DNA of 64,000 bases from Flaviflexus massiliensis (GCF_001375495.1 NZ_LN831057.1:62001-126000); one strand, 5' to 3'; numbered from the stretch's first letter, positions 1 to 9,174 are shown. The notes: generated from the letters alone by a model not told the origin. Made by a program: numbers and translations.

Positions 1-2
1 GC

Positions 3-737
3 GTCGACCACATTGCTGGCTTCTTTAGGCTCTGGTGGATCCCGAACGGGCATATGGCCTCCGAGGGTACGTACGTGAACTACGATCACGAGGCCATGAT
101 CGGCATCATGCTCCTTGAAGCGCACCGTGCCGGTGCGATCCTCGTGGGCGAGGATCTTGGGACCGTGGAACCATGGGTGCGTGACTTCCTTAAGGCCCGC
201 GGCATCTACGGCACATCCGTGTTCTGGTTCGAGAAGGAAGAGGACGGGAAGCCGCTGCGTCCCGAGAACTATCGCCGCGAAGTACTCGCCTCCGTCAACA
301 CTCACGACCTGCCCCCTGCAGCCGGTTACATTGCCGGTGAGCACGTGGATCTGCGCGAGCGACTTGGGTTGCTCGAACAGGATGTCGAGACCGTGCGGGC
401 CGAGGCCCGGGAAGAACTCAACCAGACTCTCGAGCGGCTACGGGAATACGACCTGGTGGGGGAGAACCCAACCGAGCGGGAAATTGTTGAGGCTCTCTAT
501 GCCTACATCGCCCAAGCCTCCTCCACGTTCGTCTCCGTTTCCCTTGTTGATGCAGTGGGTGAGAGGCGTGCCCAGAATCAGCCGGGTACGGATCAGGAGT
601 ATCCGAACTGGCGTGTTCCGCTTGCTGACGGGACCGAAGAGGTCGTTCTAGTGGGCGATATTCCGTCGCACGCTCGTGTCACTTCGCTACTCGATTCGTT
701 TCGACACGCACTGGGTGACGATAACCGGCTACTCTAA
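3..737 (+). CDS. malQ: 4-alpha-glucanotransferase (amylomaltase), C-terminal part
   Basis: The 5' end lies outside the window; the frame is open from base 3. MalQ (GH77) transfers alpha-1,4-glucan segments in maltodextrin metabolism in the cytoplasm. The first codons read V-D-H, matching the GH77 nucleophile motif (R-x-D-H). GEDLG carries the acid/base Glu and NTHD the third catalytic Asp. The end is normal, followed at once by PTS genes, which suggests a carbohydrate-uptake context. About 244 residues are visible of a family that is usually 500-700 aa. Confidence 0.93.
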   Translation, partial: VDHIAGFFRLWWIPNGHMASEGTYVNYDHEAMIGIMLLEAHRAGAILVGEDLGTVEPWVRDFLKARGIYGTSVFWFEKEEDGKPLRPENYRREVLASVNTHDLPPAAGYIAGEHVDLRERLGLLEQDVETVRAEAREELNQTLERLREYDLVGENPTEREIVEALYAYIAQASSTFVSVSLVDAVGERRAQNQPGTDQEYPNWRVPLADGTEEVVLVGDIPSHARVTSLLDSFRHALGDDNRLL

Positions 738-752
738 GTGCAAGGAGGAATC

Positions 753-977
753 ATGGACAAAGTTGAGTCTCTGGTAGCTGCTCTGGGCGGCAAGGACAAT
801 ATTTCCTCAGTCGAGGCTTGCATCACCCGCATCCGTGTCGTCGTTAATTCCACCGACCAGGTGTCGGAGCAGGATCTGAAAGACAGCGGCGCATACGACG
901 TAGTCGTTCAGGCCAATAATGTTGTGCAGGTTGTTCTCGGCCCCGAAGCCGAAAATATTGCGGAGCGCATGGTTTGA
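753..977 (+). CDS. PTS glucose/GlcNAc-type EIIB domain protein (stand-alone)
   Basis: A 74-aa single-domain EIIB. It carries the phosphorylated Cys in E-A-C-I-T-R-I-R-V (Cys23), the signature of the glucose-family EIIB. It should pass phosphate from EIIA to sugar through an EIIC. No EIIC permease is seen next to it, so the partner must be encoded elsewhere or upstream. The ATG at 753 is chosen because AAGGAGG lies just upstream; the frame also has a GTG at 738. It lies 15 bp after malQ, and its stop overlaps the start of the EIIA gene, so the three are probably co-transcribed. Confidence 0.88.
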   Translation: MDKVESLVAALGGKDNISSVEACITRIRVVVNSTDQVSEQDLKDSGAYDVVVQANNVVQVVLGPEAENIAERMV

Positions 978-1402
978 ACCTAAAATCCCCCATCACGGGG
1001 ACCGTACTCAGCCTTGAGTCGGTCCCCGATCCCGTATTCTCCAGTTACATGCTCGGACCCGGACTTGCGATCTATCCAGAAGTACACGACGGTACCCTGA
1101 CACTGCATTCACCCTCCCAGGGTAAAATAACGAGCGTCCGCAGGCACGCTGTCATCGTTAAAGGCTGCCTCGTGCACGCCGGTATCGATACCTACAACAG
1201 CGAAGCACTGACCGCTCTCGTGTCCGAAGGTGACGTGGCCGAGGTCGGCACCCCGCTTATTTCCGTCGACCTGGAAAAGCTCGGCGAGCTCTCGTCCATG
1301 GTCATCGTGACCTTCCCGCAGAAGGGTCTCCACTCGTGGAAGCAGACCGCTAAGCCAGGTACGCAAGTAAGCGTTGGAGAGGTTCTCGGCTCAATCGCCT
1401 GA
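974..1402 (+). CDS. PTS glucose-type EIIA protein
   Basis: A 142-aa Crr-like EIIA. SPITGTV, V-P-D-P-V-F and L-V-H-A-G-I-D-T are family hallmarks. His68 in the last motif is the expected phosphorylated residue and His58 its partner; they are 10 residues apart, against 15 in E. coli EIIA-Glc, so the loop between them is shortened. The start is a TTG overlapping the EIIB stop codon, implying translational coupling. It probably phosphorylates the preceding EIIB and, as in the family, could also have a regulatory role; that is inference. Confidence 0.88.
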   Translation: MNLKSPITGTVLSLESVPDPVFSSYMLGPGLAIYPEVHDGTLTLHSPSQGKITSVRRHAVIVKGCLVHAGIDTYNSEALTALVSEGDVAEVGTPLISVDLEKLGELSSMVIVTFPQKGLHSWKQTAKPGTQVSVGEVLGSIA

Positions 1403-1502
1403 TCCTCACGCTCACGCGTACGGCCCCAGTAACGGATTGAGCAAACAACCAGCCAACAGAAATGGGCAAAAGAACTAGGTAACAGTCTTCGCGAAAGAAG
1501 CG

Positions 1503-1536
1503 GTGGAGGTCAGAACCCAAAGGTTCTGACCTCCAC
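1503..1536. terminator. bidirectional terminator between EIIA gene and pepN
   Basis: A perfect 15-bp inverted repeat (GTGGAGGTCAGAACC and its complement) with a CAAA loop lies between two convergent genes. Confidence 0.85.
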
Positions 1537-1585
1537 TCAATCGTTAGACCCTAGCGGGTCGGCACCAGGTCCGCCAGATATGGCC

Positions 1586-4123
1586 CTATGCGTGACGGGC
1601 CGCGTCGGTTGCCTGGGCCTTGAGTGCTCGCCTCGTGTAGTCGGCGTGTTCGACGATGATGCGGCGCAGGGACGGTGCCGCATCAGGGTTTGCCTCCAGC
1701 CAGCTGTTGAGACTTCCTTCAACATCGATGTTGCGACCGATGATGCTGGGGGTGAACATGCGGGTGGCGAGCTGCTGTGCCATCTCGTATGTCTGGGACT
1801 CCCACACTCCCGATAGGGATTCGAGGTAACGGGAGAAGAACGGTTCAAGAACCGCGGGATCCCCTGCCTGGAAGCCCAGCAGTGCGCTGCGCTGCTGCAG
1901 GTTTGGCAGGCCGCCACTGATCAGGGCAGAAAAGGCGGCCTCTTTTGATTCGAGGGTGGGCAGGGAGGCGCGTGCCCGCCATGCCGACTCCCGTCCGGTC
2001 GCCGTATTGTCCCGCTCGAGTTCGGCCTCAATGGAATCGGTGTTGATCCGGCCGGCTGAGGCCAGTCCCTGCAAGACTGTCCACCTGCCATCCGTATCCA
2101 GTTCGAAACCATTCGGCAGGTTCTCGCCCGTGAGCCAGGCTTCGAGGCGATCGAGCTGCGCCGGGGTTGTGGCGCGGCGGGCCGCTTCCAAAGCAACCTG
2201 GAACTGCACTTCCGAGCCGGGCTCGGCACGGTCGGCGATCGCGAAGAGCTCCTCCGCAACCGAGGCAACGAGCTCGTCACGGTGGTCGGGTGCGGAGTAG
2301 ATGGTGGCTGCCATGACCGTGTTCATGAGCAGGACGCGAAGCACGGTCGGGTGGGTTTCTGTCTCAATCGCACGCAGGGAAAGGGCCGTGTAGTCCGTTG
2401 CGGCAAGTTCGCCGTCGCGGCACATGTCCCACGCAGCATCGAGCACGAGGGTGCGGGAGAGCTGATCCTCAAACGCGTCGATGTGGTTGATTGCGGTCTC
2501 GAGTGAACGGTCGTCGAGACGAATCTTTGTGTAGGCCAAGTCTCCGTCGTTCAGCAGAACGAGGTCGGCGATGTTTTCTCCGATGAGCTCCTCAACCGTG
2601 GTCGCATCTCCGGTGACGTCGAGTTCAACCCTGCGACGCAGGACGAGGCCACCATCAACCAAATCGTAGAGGCCGACTCCCATGCGGTGGGGGCGGACGT
2701 TGGCGGAGTTGCCGAGCTCTTGACGGATAACGAAACCGGTGATCGTGTCATTTTCGACCGTGAGCTCGGGGCGGGCGAGGGTGACACCGGATTCCTCCAG
2801 CCACAGCTGTGACCACTCGGACAGGTCGCGTCCCGAGGCTTCCTCGAGTTCGCCGAGGAGGTCGCTGAGCTCCGTATTGCCCCACGAGTGCTTCGTGAAG
2901 TAGTTGGACAACCCGGTCATGAACTCCTTGCGACCCACGTATGCCACGAGTTGCTTGAGAACCGAGGCGCCCTTGCCGTAGGTGATGCCATCAAAGTTGG
3001 CCCACACCTCTTCCAGGTCCGATACGTCGGTGACGATGGGGTGGGTGGAGGTGAGCTGGTCCGCGTTCATCGCCCACGACTTTTCCGAGGCCAGGAAGGT
3101 CTGCCAGGCCCGATCCCAGCGCGTTGCTTCATCGGCAGCGAGGTGAGACATGAACTCGGCAAAGGACTCGTTCAGCCACAGGTCGTTCCACCACCGCATG
3201 GTGACAAGGTCACCGAACCACATGTGGGCAAGTTCGTGGAGGATGGTAATGGCGCGGCGCTCGATCATGGCGCCGGTCGCGCGGGACCGGAACACGTACG
3301 ATTCCGTGATGGTCACGGCACCGGCGTTCTCCATCGCCCCAGCATTGAATTCGGGAACGAAGATCTGGTCGTATTTGCGGAACGGGTAGGCGTGGCCGTA
3401 CTCGTTCTCAAAGAAACCAAAACCGGCCTTTGTGATGTCGAGAACCTCGTCGGCATCGAGATGCTCGGCAAGGGAAGCACGGCAGTAAACACCGAGGGGG
3501 ATGGTCCTCCCATCAACGCTCACCAGTTCGGATTCCGCACCCTCGTATGGGCCAGCAACGATCGCGGTCAGGTAGGAGGAGATTTTTTCGGTCGGGGAGA
3601 ACACCCACAGTGCCGAGTCATCATCGACCTTTTCCGGCGTGGGCGTGGGGGAGTTGGAGAACACCTTCCAGTGCTTCGGGGCCGTCACCTCGAACACGTA
3701 CTCGGCCTTGATGTCGGGCTGCTCAAAGACAGCGAACACGCGCCTCGCGTCAGCCACCTCGAACTGGGTGTAGAGGTAGGTTTCGTTGTCGACCGGGTCA
3801 ACGAACTTGTGCATGCCTTCACCGGTGTTCATGAACGAACAGGTCGCATCGACAACAACCTCGTTCTGTTCTTTCAGGCCGGTGAGGTGAATGCGGGAAT
3901 CGGCGTGAGCGGATACGTCGACGGGTTCACCGTTGAGGAGGATGGAGTTGACCGTGCCGATCAGGTCAAGAAATGTCTCATCTGAGGTGGCAGAAAAGTT
4001 GAGGGTGGTGATGGAGGAGAAGGTGGTCTCTCCCCTCAAGTCCAACTGCACCCGGTACGACTGTGCGTCGATGGCGGATGAGCGCGTGGTGGCCTCAGTG
4101 CGAGTGAGGTTCTCTCCTGGCAT
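1586..4123 (-). CDS. pepN: aminopeptidase N (M1 family)
   Basis: 845-aa cytoplasmic zinc aminopeptidase that removes N-terminal residues from peptides. Visible motifs are the exopeptidase motif GAMENAG (about residue 262) and HELAH (296-300), followed 18 residues later by the Glu of W-L-N-E-S-F (about 319), giving HEXXH-x18-E. The start MPGENLTR at 4123 is preferred over a longer frame because an AAAGGA ribosome site lies 7 bases upstream and actinobacterial PepN proteins begin this way. No signal peptide. It is transcribed divergently from the next gene and convergently with the PTS pair. Confidence 0.95.
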   Translation of the reverse strand: MPGENLTRTEATTRSSAIDAQSYRVQLDLRGETTFSSITTLNFSATSDETFLDLIGTVNSILLNGEPVDVSAHADSRIHLTGLKEQNEVVVDATCSFMNTGEGMHKFVDPVDNETYLYTQFEVADARRVFAVFEQPDIKAEYVFEVTAPKHWKVFSNSPTPTPEKVDDDSALWVFSPTEKISSYLTAIVAGPYEGAESELVSVDGRTIPLGVYCRASLAEHLDADEVLDITKAGFGFFENEYGHAYPFRKYDQIFVPEFNAGAMENAGAVTITESYVFRSRATGAMIERRAITILHELAHMWFGDLVTMRWWNDLWLNESFAEFMSHLAADEATRWDRAWQTFLASEKSWAMNADQLTSTHPIVTDVSDLEEVWANFDGITYGKGASVLKQLVAYVGRKEFMTGLSNYFTKHSWGNTELSDLLGELEEASGRDLSEWSQLWLEESGVTLARPELTVENDTITGFVIRQELGNSANVRPHRMGVGLYDLVDGGLVLRRRVELDVTGDATTVEELIGENIADLVLLNDGDLAYTKIRLDDRSLETAINHIDAFEDQLSRTLVLDAAWDMCRDGELAATDYTALSLRAIETETHPTVLRVLLMNTVMAATIYSAPDHRDELVASVAEELFAIADRAEPGSEVQFQVALEAARRATTPAQLDRLEAWLTGENLPNGFELDTDGRWTVLQGLASAGRINTDSIEAELERDNTATGRESAWRARASLPTLESKEAAFSALISGGLPNLQQRSALLGFQAGDPAVLEPFFSRYLESLSGVWESQTYEMAQQLATRMFTPSIIGRNIDVEGSLNSWLEANPDAAPSLRRIIVEHADYTRRALKAQATDAARHA

Positions 4124-4252
4124 GAATGTCCTTTCAATCATGTGCACGGGTAGTGGCGTGCTCTCGTCTAACAGTACTTGCCCGGCCGGAAATACGCTGA
4201 GCGCTGAGCCGGAGTACTTGGTGGAAAACCCGATGTGCGGGACCATAGTGGC

Positions 4253-4858
4253 ATGGCTGACAAAATTGAATTCTGGTTTGATCCCTCCTGCCCCTGGTGC
4301 TGGATGACGTCCCGTTGGATTGCTGACGAGATCGTCCCCAACCGCGACGTCGAGGTCACGTGGCACGTCCTGTCCCTCAACTACCTCAACAGGGGTAGGG
4401 ATTTGGATGCTCGCTACGCGAAGATGATGGACGACGCTCTCCTGGGGGCCCAGGTCTCTGTCGGAGTGGGCGAAGTGTATGGACAGGAAGCCCTCGGTAA
4501 CTTCTACACCGAGGTTGGTAACCGCTTCCACCCGGGCGGCCGCGTGAACGACAAGGATGCGATCATCGAAGCCCTCGAGGCACTCGAACTCGACACTAAC
4601 CTCGTCGACCGTGCCGAGGCCGGCGAGTTTAATGAGGCCATGGAAGCGCAGCTCAAGGGAGCAACCGACCTTGTTGGCACCGACGTTGGTGTGCCCACCA
4701 TTTCAGTCAACGGCCAGGCCTTCTTCGGTCCCGTTGTCACTCCCACGCCCCGCGGTGACGATGCTCTTCGCCTCTTCGATGGTGCGGTGCTGATGGCCAG
4801 CGTTCCCGGCTTCTACGAAATCAAGCGCTCCCGCGACAAGGGGCCCTCCTTCGAATGA
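4253..4858 (+). CDS. DsbA-fold mycothiol-dependent reductase, Rv2466c-like
   Basis: About 201 aa. The N-terminus F-W-F-D-P-S-C-P-W-C-W-M-T-S-R-W carries a CPWC redox motif in a thioredoxin fold. This motif, the V-P-T-I-x-V-N-G-x-A-F-F-G-P-V block and the F-E/Y-E-I/L-K-R end match M. tuberculosis Rv2466c, a mycothiol-dependent nitroreductase/oxidoreductase, from memory of that sequence. It has no signal peptide, so it acts in the cytoplasm. The ATG at 4253 fits homologues; a GTG at 4235 is an alternative with a better upstream purine tract. Its stop overlaps the next start by ATGA. Confidence 0.8.
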   Translation: MADKIEFWFDPSCPWCWMTSRWIADEIVPNRDVEVTWHVLSLNYLNRGRDLDARYAKMMDDALLGAQVSVGVGEVYGQEALGNFYTEVGNRFHPGGRVNDKDAIIEALEALELDTNLVDRAEAGEFNEAMEAQLKGATDLVGTDVGVPTISVNGQAFFGPVVTPTPRGDDALRLFDGAVLMASVPGFYEIKRSRDKGPSFE

Positions 4859-5508
4859 TCAGGAAACTTACCGCCCTCACGCTCGTCGGGCTCGGGGTAC
4901 TCACTGCCTGCTCTGATTCTGAGGAGACTAGCGATAGCACCTCTCCGGAGAAGCTCGAGACCCGGGATCCCGAAACCGGCAGCAATACCGATAGCGGCAA
5001 CACTGATGGCACGGATGACACCGGCACCGAGGAAACCATGGTCGTCGAAGGCGACACGGCAACATCCTCCGACGGCCGGTACTCCTTCACCCTTTCCGAA
5101 GGGTGGCAGGCATACCCGGCTCCGCTCGGTGACAACGTCAACATCTCTGTTCTCCTCGTAGCCAGCGTCAACAACGCCGAGTTCGTCCCGAACGTCGTGG
5201 GCACGTGGCTGGACGACGATGGCACGCTTCCCGAAACCTACGAGGACTGGGCCGGCCAAGCTGAAGAAGTACTCGGAGGCGAAGGTGTTGAGGTAAGCGA
5301 ACCGGATCCCATCGAGATCGACGGTGAATCCGTTCGTGGCGTCCAGGTCACCCAGACCGTGGATGGTATCGACATCGTCCAGGTTGTCTACCTCCTGATT
5401 GCGGAGGATGGAGTCCAGGAGCTGGCATTCGCTACCGCAGCCGAGGACTTCGAGACCAACATTGAGGACGCGAAGGCGATGATGGAATCCATGACCGCCA
5501 ACAACTAG
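4855..5508 (+). CDS. lipoprotein with LpqN-like C-terminal domain
   Basis: 217 aa. A positively charged start, a hydrophobic stretch and a lipobox L-T-A-C (Cys19) mark a lipoprotein signal. A Ser/Thr/Asp/Glu-rich linker follows to about residue 65. The remaining ~150 residues begin R-Y-S-F-T-L-S-E-G-W and look like the LpqN/LpqT type of actinobacterial lipoproteins (modest confidence). The gene overlaps the upstream reductase by four bases and probably forms a two-gene operon with it. Function unknown. Confidence 0.75.
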   Translation: MIRKLTALTLVGLGVLTACSDSEETSDSTSPEKLETRDPETGSNTDSGNTDGTDDTGTEETMVVEGDTATSSDGRYSFTLSEGWQAYPAPLGDNVNISVLLVASVNNAEFVPNVVGTWLDDDGTLPETYEDWAGQAEEVLGGEGVEVSEPDPIEIDGESVRGVQVTQTVDGIDIVQVVYLLIAEDGVQELAFATAAEDFETNIEDAKAMMESMTANN

Positions 5509-5515
5509 ACCCCAA

Positions 5516-5592
5516 TGCCCCACTGAATGCAGTGGGGCAAGGGTTAGATAGAGGGTTGTGGGACGGTAGCTAAGTACCGTCCCACGGCCCTC
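5516..5592 (+). terminator. tandem terminator hairpins after the lipoprotein gene
   Basis: Two stem-loops: TGCCCCACT / AGTGGGGCA (5516-5539), then a longer one with GTGGGACGGTA / TACCGTCCCAC as its core (5551-5592), followed by a T-rich tract ending in six T. Confidence 0.85.
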
Positions 5593-5940
5593 TTCTTACT
5601 TTTTTCACTCCGTCCTAGGCTCGGTTGCCTGACATGCTCGTATCTTGTCTAAATGATTGGCCGGTGATTATTGACCAATTGGGTCGAGACAAGGCCCCAG
5701 GTCTCGAAGGGATCAAGCCTAGTTGGACTGAGTCCTTGATGAGCCCAGGTGAAAAGACTTAGGCCTCAAGGCGCTCAAGCCTTAAAGAACTCAAGCCTCG
5801 AAGGGATGAGCTAGAAAGATGTGGAGCGGCCCGATACGGGCCGCTCCTAGCGAGATGATCGGAAAACTACCTGGGGTAGCTGACCATGTCGCCTTAGTCT
5901 TGTTTGCTCTCGTTCATTTGGATGAACGGGCGGTGTTTAT
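5593..5940. other. gene-free stretch with short degenerate repeats and two hairpins
   Basis: No convincing gene. Between 5700 and 5810 the words CTCGAAGGGAT (5703 and 5796) and TCAAGCCT (three copies) recur in an imperfect pattern. A hairpin GGAGCGGCCCG-ATA-CGGGCCGCTCC (5823-5847) is a likely pepO terminator on the minus strand. A second perfect stem CGTTCAT-TTGG-ATGAACG (5911-5928) sits just beyond the pepO stop. Confidence 0.6.
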
Positions 5941-7926
5941 CTACCAGATGGTGACGCGTTCTTCCTCCGGGAGGTAGAGCTCATCGCCTTCCGCGACGTT
6001 GAATGCCTCCTGGAAAGCGGTGAGGTTCTTGGCGGCACCGTTGCATCGGAACTCGGCGGGGGAGTGCGGGTCAACGGACAGCATGACGATCGCAAACTCG
6101 TCGCGTGACTTCTCCTTCCAGATCCGAGCCCACGAGTAGAATACACGCTGGGTTGCCGTTACACCGTCAATGCTGGGAGCATCTGCCAGGCTTGCGTAAC
6201 CCTGCCTCTTGAGTGCGATCTCGTAGGCCTTGAGGGCAATCGTGAGGCCACCGAGGTCACCAATGTTCTCGCCGATCGTGAGTGCACCGTTGACGCGATG
6301 TTCGGAGTCCTTGCCGAGCTGGGCGGGGATGTAGGCGTCGTACTGTTTGATGAGGGCGCCGGCACGCTTCTCAAACTCTGCACGGTCCTCGTCGGTCCAC
6401 CAGTTGTTGAGGCGTCCGGTCTCGTCGTACTTGGAGCCCTGGTCGTCAAAGCCGTGGCCGATCTCGTGGCCAATAACCGCACCGATACCACCGTAGTTCC
6501 ATGCGTCGTCAGCTTCCGGGTCGAAGAAGGGAGGCTGGAGGATCGCTGCGGGGAACACGATCTCGTTCCATACGGGGTTGTAGTAGGCGTTGACCATCTG
6601 GGGAGGCATGAACCATTCGTCGCGGTCCATGGGGGTGCCGAGCTTGGCAATCGAACGGTCCGTTTCGAACGAAGCAGAGTCGCGGACGTTGGCCACCAGG
6701 TCGGAGCCGATTGAGAGGGCCGAGTAGTCACGCCACTTGTTCGGGTATCCGATCTTGGGGATGAAGGTGGAGAGCTTCTTCAGTGCCTTCTTCTTCGTGT
6801 CCTCACCCATCCAGTTCAGGTTCTGGATCGAGATCCGGTAGGCCTCGAGGAGGTCAGCAACCAGCTGCTCCATCTTCGCCTTGTGGGTGGGTGGGAAGTG
6901 GCGTTCCACGTAGATCTTGCCGAGTGCTTCACCGAGAACACCGGACACGAGGGCAACGCCGCGCTTCCAGCGTTCCTTCTGTTCGGTGGTTCCCATGAGC
7001 GTGGTTCCGAAGAATTCGAAGCGCTTGTGGGAAATCTGCTCGGTGAGGTACGCACCGCGTGCCACTGCCACCTGGAATGTCAGGTATTCCTTCAGCACGT
7101 CGAGGTCGGTTTCTTCCCACAGTTTCGCGGCCCCACGCAGAGCATCCGGGGTCAGAACAATGACCTTGTCCAGGTGCTCGGTAGGAATGCCGACAGCGTC
7201 GCGTGCAGCATCCCAATCAAAACCGGGAGCGGAGGCAACAAAGTCGTTCCACGACATCGGGTTGTTGATCTTGTCCGTGTCACGGGTGGTGACAACATCG
7301 TCGTGGTGGGAGGCGAGAGCGGTCTCGAACTCAACAATGTGGTTGGCTGCCTCCTCGGGGTTGGCGAGAATCCCGGTCAGCTCAAGATATTCACGTACGA
7401 AGGTCTTGAACGCTGCCAGAGTCTCGGCGTGCTGTTCGCTACGGTAGTACGCCTCGTCCGGCAGGCTCAATCCCGACTGTCCCAGGAACAGGACGTAGGA
7501 GTCCGGGTCGTTGAGGTCAGCATCCACGTCAAGGTCGAACGGGACCTTCACACCCGTGCGGGTGAGGGTGCCGGCGGCGCTTGCGAGAGCGGCCTTGGTT
7601 TGGGCGAGAGAGATCTGCTCCAGATCCTCACGCAACGGATCCACACCCGCCTTATTCAGCACCTCGGTGTTCATGAACGACGAGAAGTAGTCAGCAATCT
7701 TCTGAGCATCCCCAGACGGTGAGCCCTCGGTCAGCTCGTCAATAATGTCCTTGACCCTCGCCTCGGACTGTTCATTCAGATCGTAGAACGACCCATCGCG
7801 AGGACGGTCTGCTGGGATCTCGTGGCTATCCAGCCAGGCACCATTGACCCAACGAAAGAGATCATCTTGGATTCGTACCGACTGCTTAGCGTTCGCGACA
7901 ACGTCACGAAGAATAGAATCTGTCAT
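5941..7926 (-). CDS. pepO: M13 family zinc endopeptidase (neprilysin-like)
   Basis: 661 aa. The HEXXH motif HEIGH is at about 487-491, followed by the third zinc ligand in E-N-I-G-D (Glu about 553, Asp 557). N-A-Y-Y-N-P substrate-binding and C-terminal C-N-G-A motifs are typical of M13. The N-terminus (QDDLFRWVNGAW) lacks a signal peptide or transmembrane anchor, so this is a cytoplasmic oligopeptidase, unlike the membrane-anchored animal enzymes. Start ATG at 7926. It is divergent from the small YCII-like gene. Confidence 0.95.
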   Translation of the reverse strand: MTDSILRDVVANAKQSVRIQDDLFRWVNGAWLDSHEIPADRPRDGSFYDLNEQSEARVKDIIDELTEGSPSGDAQKIADYFSSFMNTEVLNKAGVDPLREDLEQISLAQTKAALASAAGTLTRTGVKVPFDLDVDADLNDPDSYVLFLGQSGLSLPDEAYYRSEQHAETLAAFKTFVREYLELTGILANPEEAANHIVEFETALASHHDDVVTTRDTDKINNPMSWNDFVASAPGFDWDAARDAVGIPTEHLDKVIVLTPDALRGAAKLWEETDLDVLKEYLTFQVAVARGAYLTEQISHKRFEFFGTTLMGTTEQKERWKRGVALVSGVLGEALGKIYVERHFPPTHKAKMEQLVADLLEAYRISIQNLNWMGEDTKKKALKKLSTFIPKIGYPNKWRDYSALSIGSDLVANVRDSASFETDRSIAKLGTPMDRDEWFMPPQMVNAYYNPVWNEIVFPAAILQPPFFDPEADDAWNYGGIGAVIGHEIGHGFDDQGSKYDETGRLNNWWTDEDRAEFEKRAGALIKQYDAYIPAQLGKDSEHRVNGALTIGENIGDLGGLTIALKAYEIALKRQGYASLADAPSIDGVTATQRVFYSWARIWKEKSRDEFAIVMLSVDPHSPAEFRCNGAAKNLTAFQEAFNVAEGDELYLPEEERVTIW

Positions 7927-8128
7927 TGCCCCAGTCTAAGCCGAACCACTCCGGCTCCGGCCGGTTACAAGCGCTACGCGAACAGGGACCAGGCAATATG
8001 GGCACCTCATGCCCTGATGAACCGAAGAACGCACATTTGAAGCCACAGGTGCAAGGGTCGGTTATCGGTCAGGCCAACGAGTCACGTCGTGATCCCTGGT
8101 TGATCGGGGTTGCCAGTAGGATCGGGCC

Positions 8129-8467
8129 ATGGCTCAATACTTGCCGATATTCAACGGCGCAGCCGACGAGACAGAGCAGGCTAGTCTGAGCGAGCAGGAC
8201 CAGATGGAGTTCCTTGTAGCCTGGGGCAAGTGGGCAGGAGAACATGAATCCAGTCTTCGCGACCCGGGAGCACCACTCTTTCGCAAGAAACGAGTGACGG
8301 CAGGAAGTGTTGAAGAGATTGAGGACGGCAGGGTCGCCTACGCGATTGTGGAGACCGATTCCCACGAGAGCGCGGTCAAGATTTTTGCCACCCATCCGCA
8401 CCTGAGCCTCATGGCGGGCAACTCAATCGATGTTCTCGAGTGCCCCGAGGCCCCTCCGAACACCTAG
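8129..8467 (+). CDS. YCII-related small protein
   Basis: 112 aa. The pattern (M-x-Q-Y-L-x-I-F start, W-G-K-W middle, A-x-I-V-E-T-D-S-x-E-x-A-V-K-I-F, then H-P-H-L) resembles the YCII/DGPF fold of small ferredoxin-like proteins, often annotated as YCII-related. No catalytic assignment is possible. It stands alone between a divergent pepO and a convergent membrane-protein gene. Confidence 0.6.
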   Translation: MAQYLPIFNGAADETEQASLSEQDQMEFLVAWGKWAGEHESSLRDPGAPLFRKKRVTAGSVEEIEDGRVAYAIVETDSHESAVKIFATHPHLSLMAGNSIDVLECPEAPPNT

Positions 8468-8510
8468 GCAACTGCGATCACTGGAGCAATTGTGGGATAG
8501 AAGGTTTGGG

Positions 8511-9110
8511 TTACCTGTTGCTGTTCACGGAGATGCCGAGCGAGGCGGCGATGTGCAGGAGCATCGCAAACGGTGTGAGCCAGGGAAGCAGATCGATCAG
8601 CCAGGCAGAAACACCAACGAGGACACCGCCGGTCAGGAAGCTGATGAGCGGAGTCCCGTCGTACCCAGTAAAGGTCGCCAGGGTGCGCACAATGTGTCCT
8701 GACGTGCCGTCTGCGGTGATGGTCTTTGACCAGCGCTTGCCGCGTGCGAACTCGGCCAGCGCCCCACACAGGAGCCACGTGCCGGCGATGAGGATTGCGT
8801 CCTGATATCCGGCGGACTGGTGGGTGATGAGGAGTATGACAAGGCCTGTGGTGATGCCAGCAGCCACTGCAAGACCAACAGCGGGATGCTTCGGGCCCGT
8901 CCGCAGGTACAGAATACCGGCCAGCTGAACAACAAACCATCCCACGACCGTCAGTGCGGCAATGAGAAGCGCATGTGTCACGTTGCCGATCAGGATGATG
9001 CCGGCGATGAGGGTGATGAGAGCGATCCCGGTGAGAAGCAGGCCGCGGTTGCGGGCCTGGCGGATGCTTGCCCGGTAATCGGGGTTCGAAGAGTAGTCAC
9101 TGGCGGTCAT
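8511..9110 (-). CDS. integral membrane protein, function unknown
   Basis: About 199 aa with some six hydrophobic segments (G-L-L-L-T-G-I-A-L-I..., A-L-L-I-A-A-L-T-V-V-G-W, G-L-A-V-A-A-G-I-T-T-G-L and others). The N-terminal ~25 residues are polar (ASDYSSNPDYRASIRQAR). No family recognised. The ATG at 9110 is chosen; a GTG at 9119 would add three residues, and neither has a clear ribosome site. It lies downstream of cysE on the same strand but is separated from it by a hairpin. Confidence 0.6.
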   Translation of the reverse strand: MTASDYSSNPDYRASIRQARNRGLLLTGIALITLIAGIILIGNVTHALLIAALTVVGWFVVQLAGILYLRTGPKHPAVGLAVAAGITTGLVILLITHQSAGYQDAILIAGTWLLCGALAEFARGKRWSKTITADGTSGHIVRTLATFTGYDGTPLISFLTGGVLVGVSAWLIDLLPWLTPFAMLLHIAASLGISVNSNR

Positions 9111-9144
9111 ACGGACCACTGTAAAGCGCGAGTGTGGAGATAGC

Positions 9145-9174
9145 AGAATGGCGACCCTCTTGGGCCGCCATTCT
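9145..9174 (-). terminator. hairpin downstream of cysE
   Basis: Inverted repeat AGAATGGCG / CGCCATTCT with a 12-base loop, 44 bases past the cysE stop on the minus strand; a likely end of the cysKE transcript. Confidence 0.55.

Noticed and set aside
2888-3985. 365-codon plus-strand frame opposite pepN
   Set aside because: Antisense shadow of pepN; no family features.
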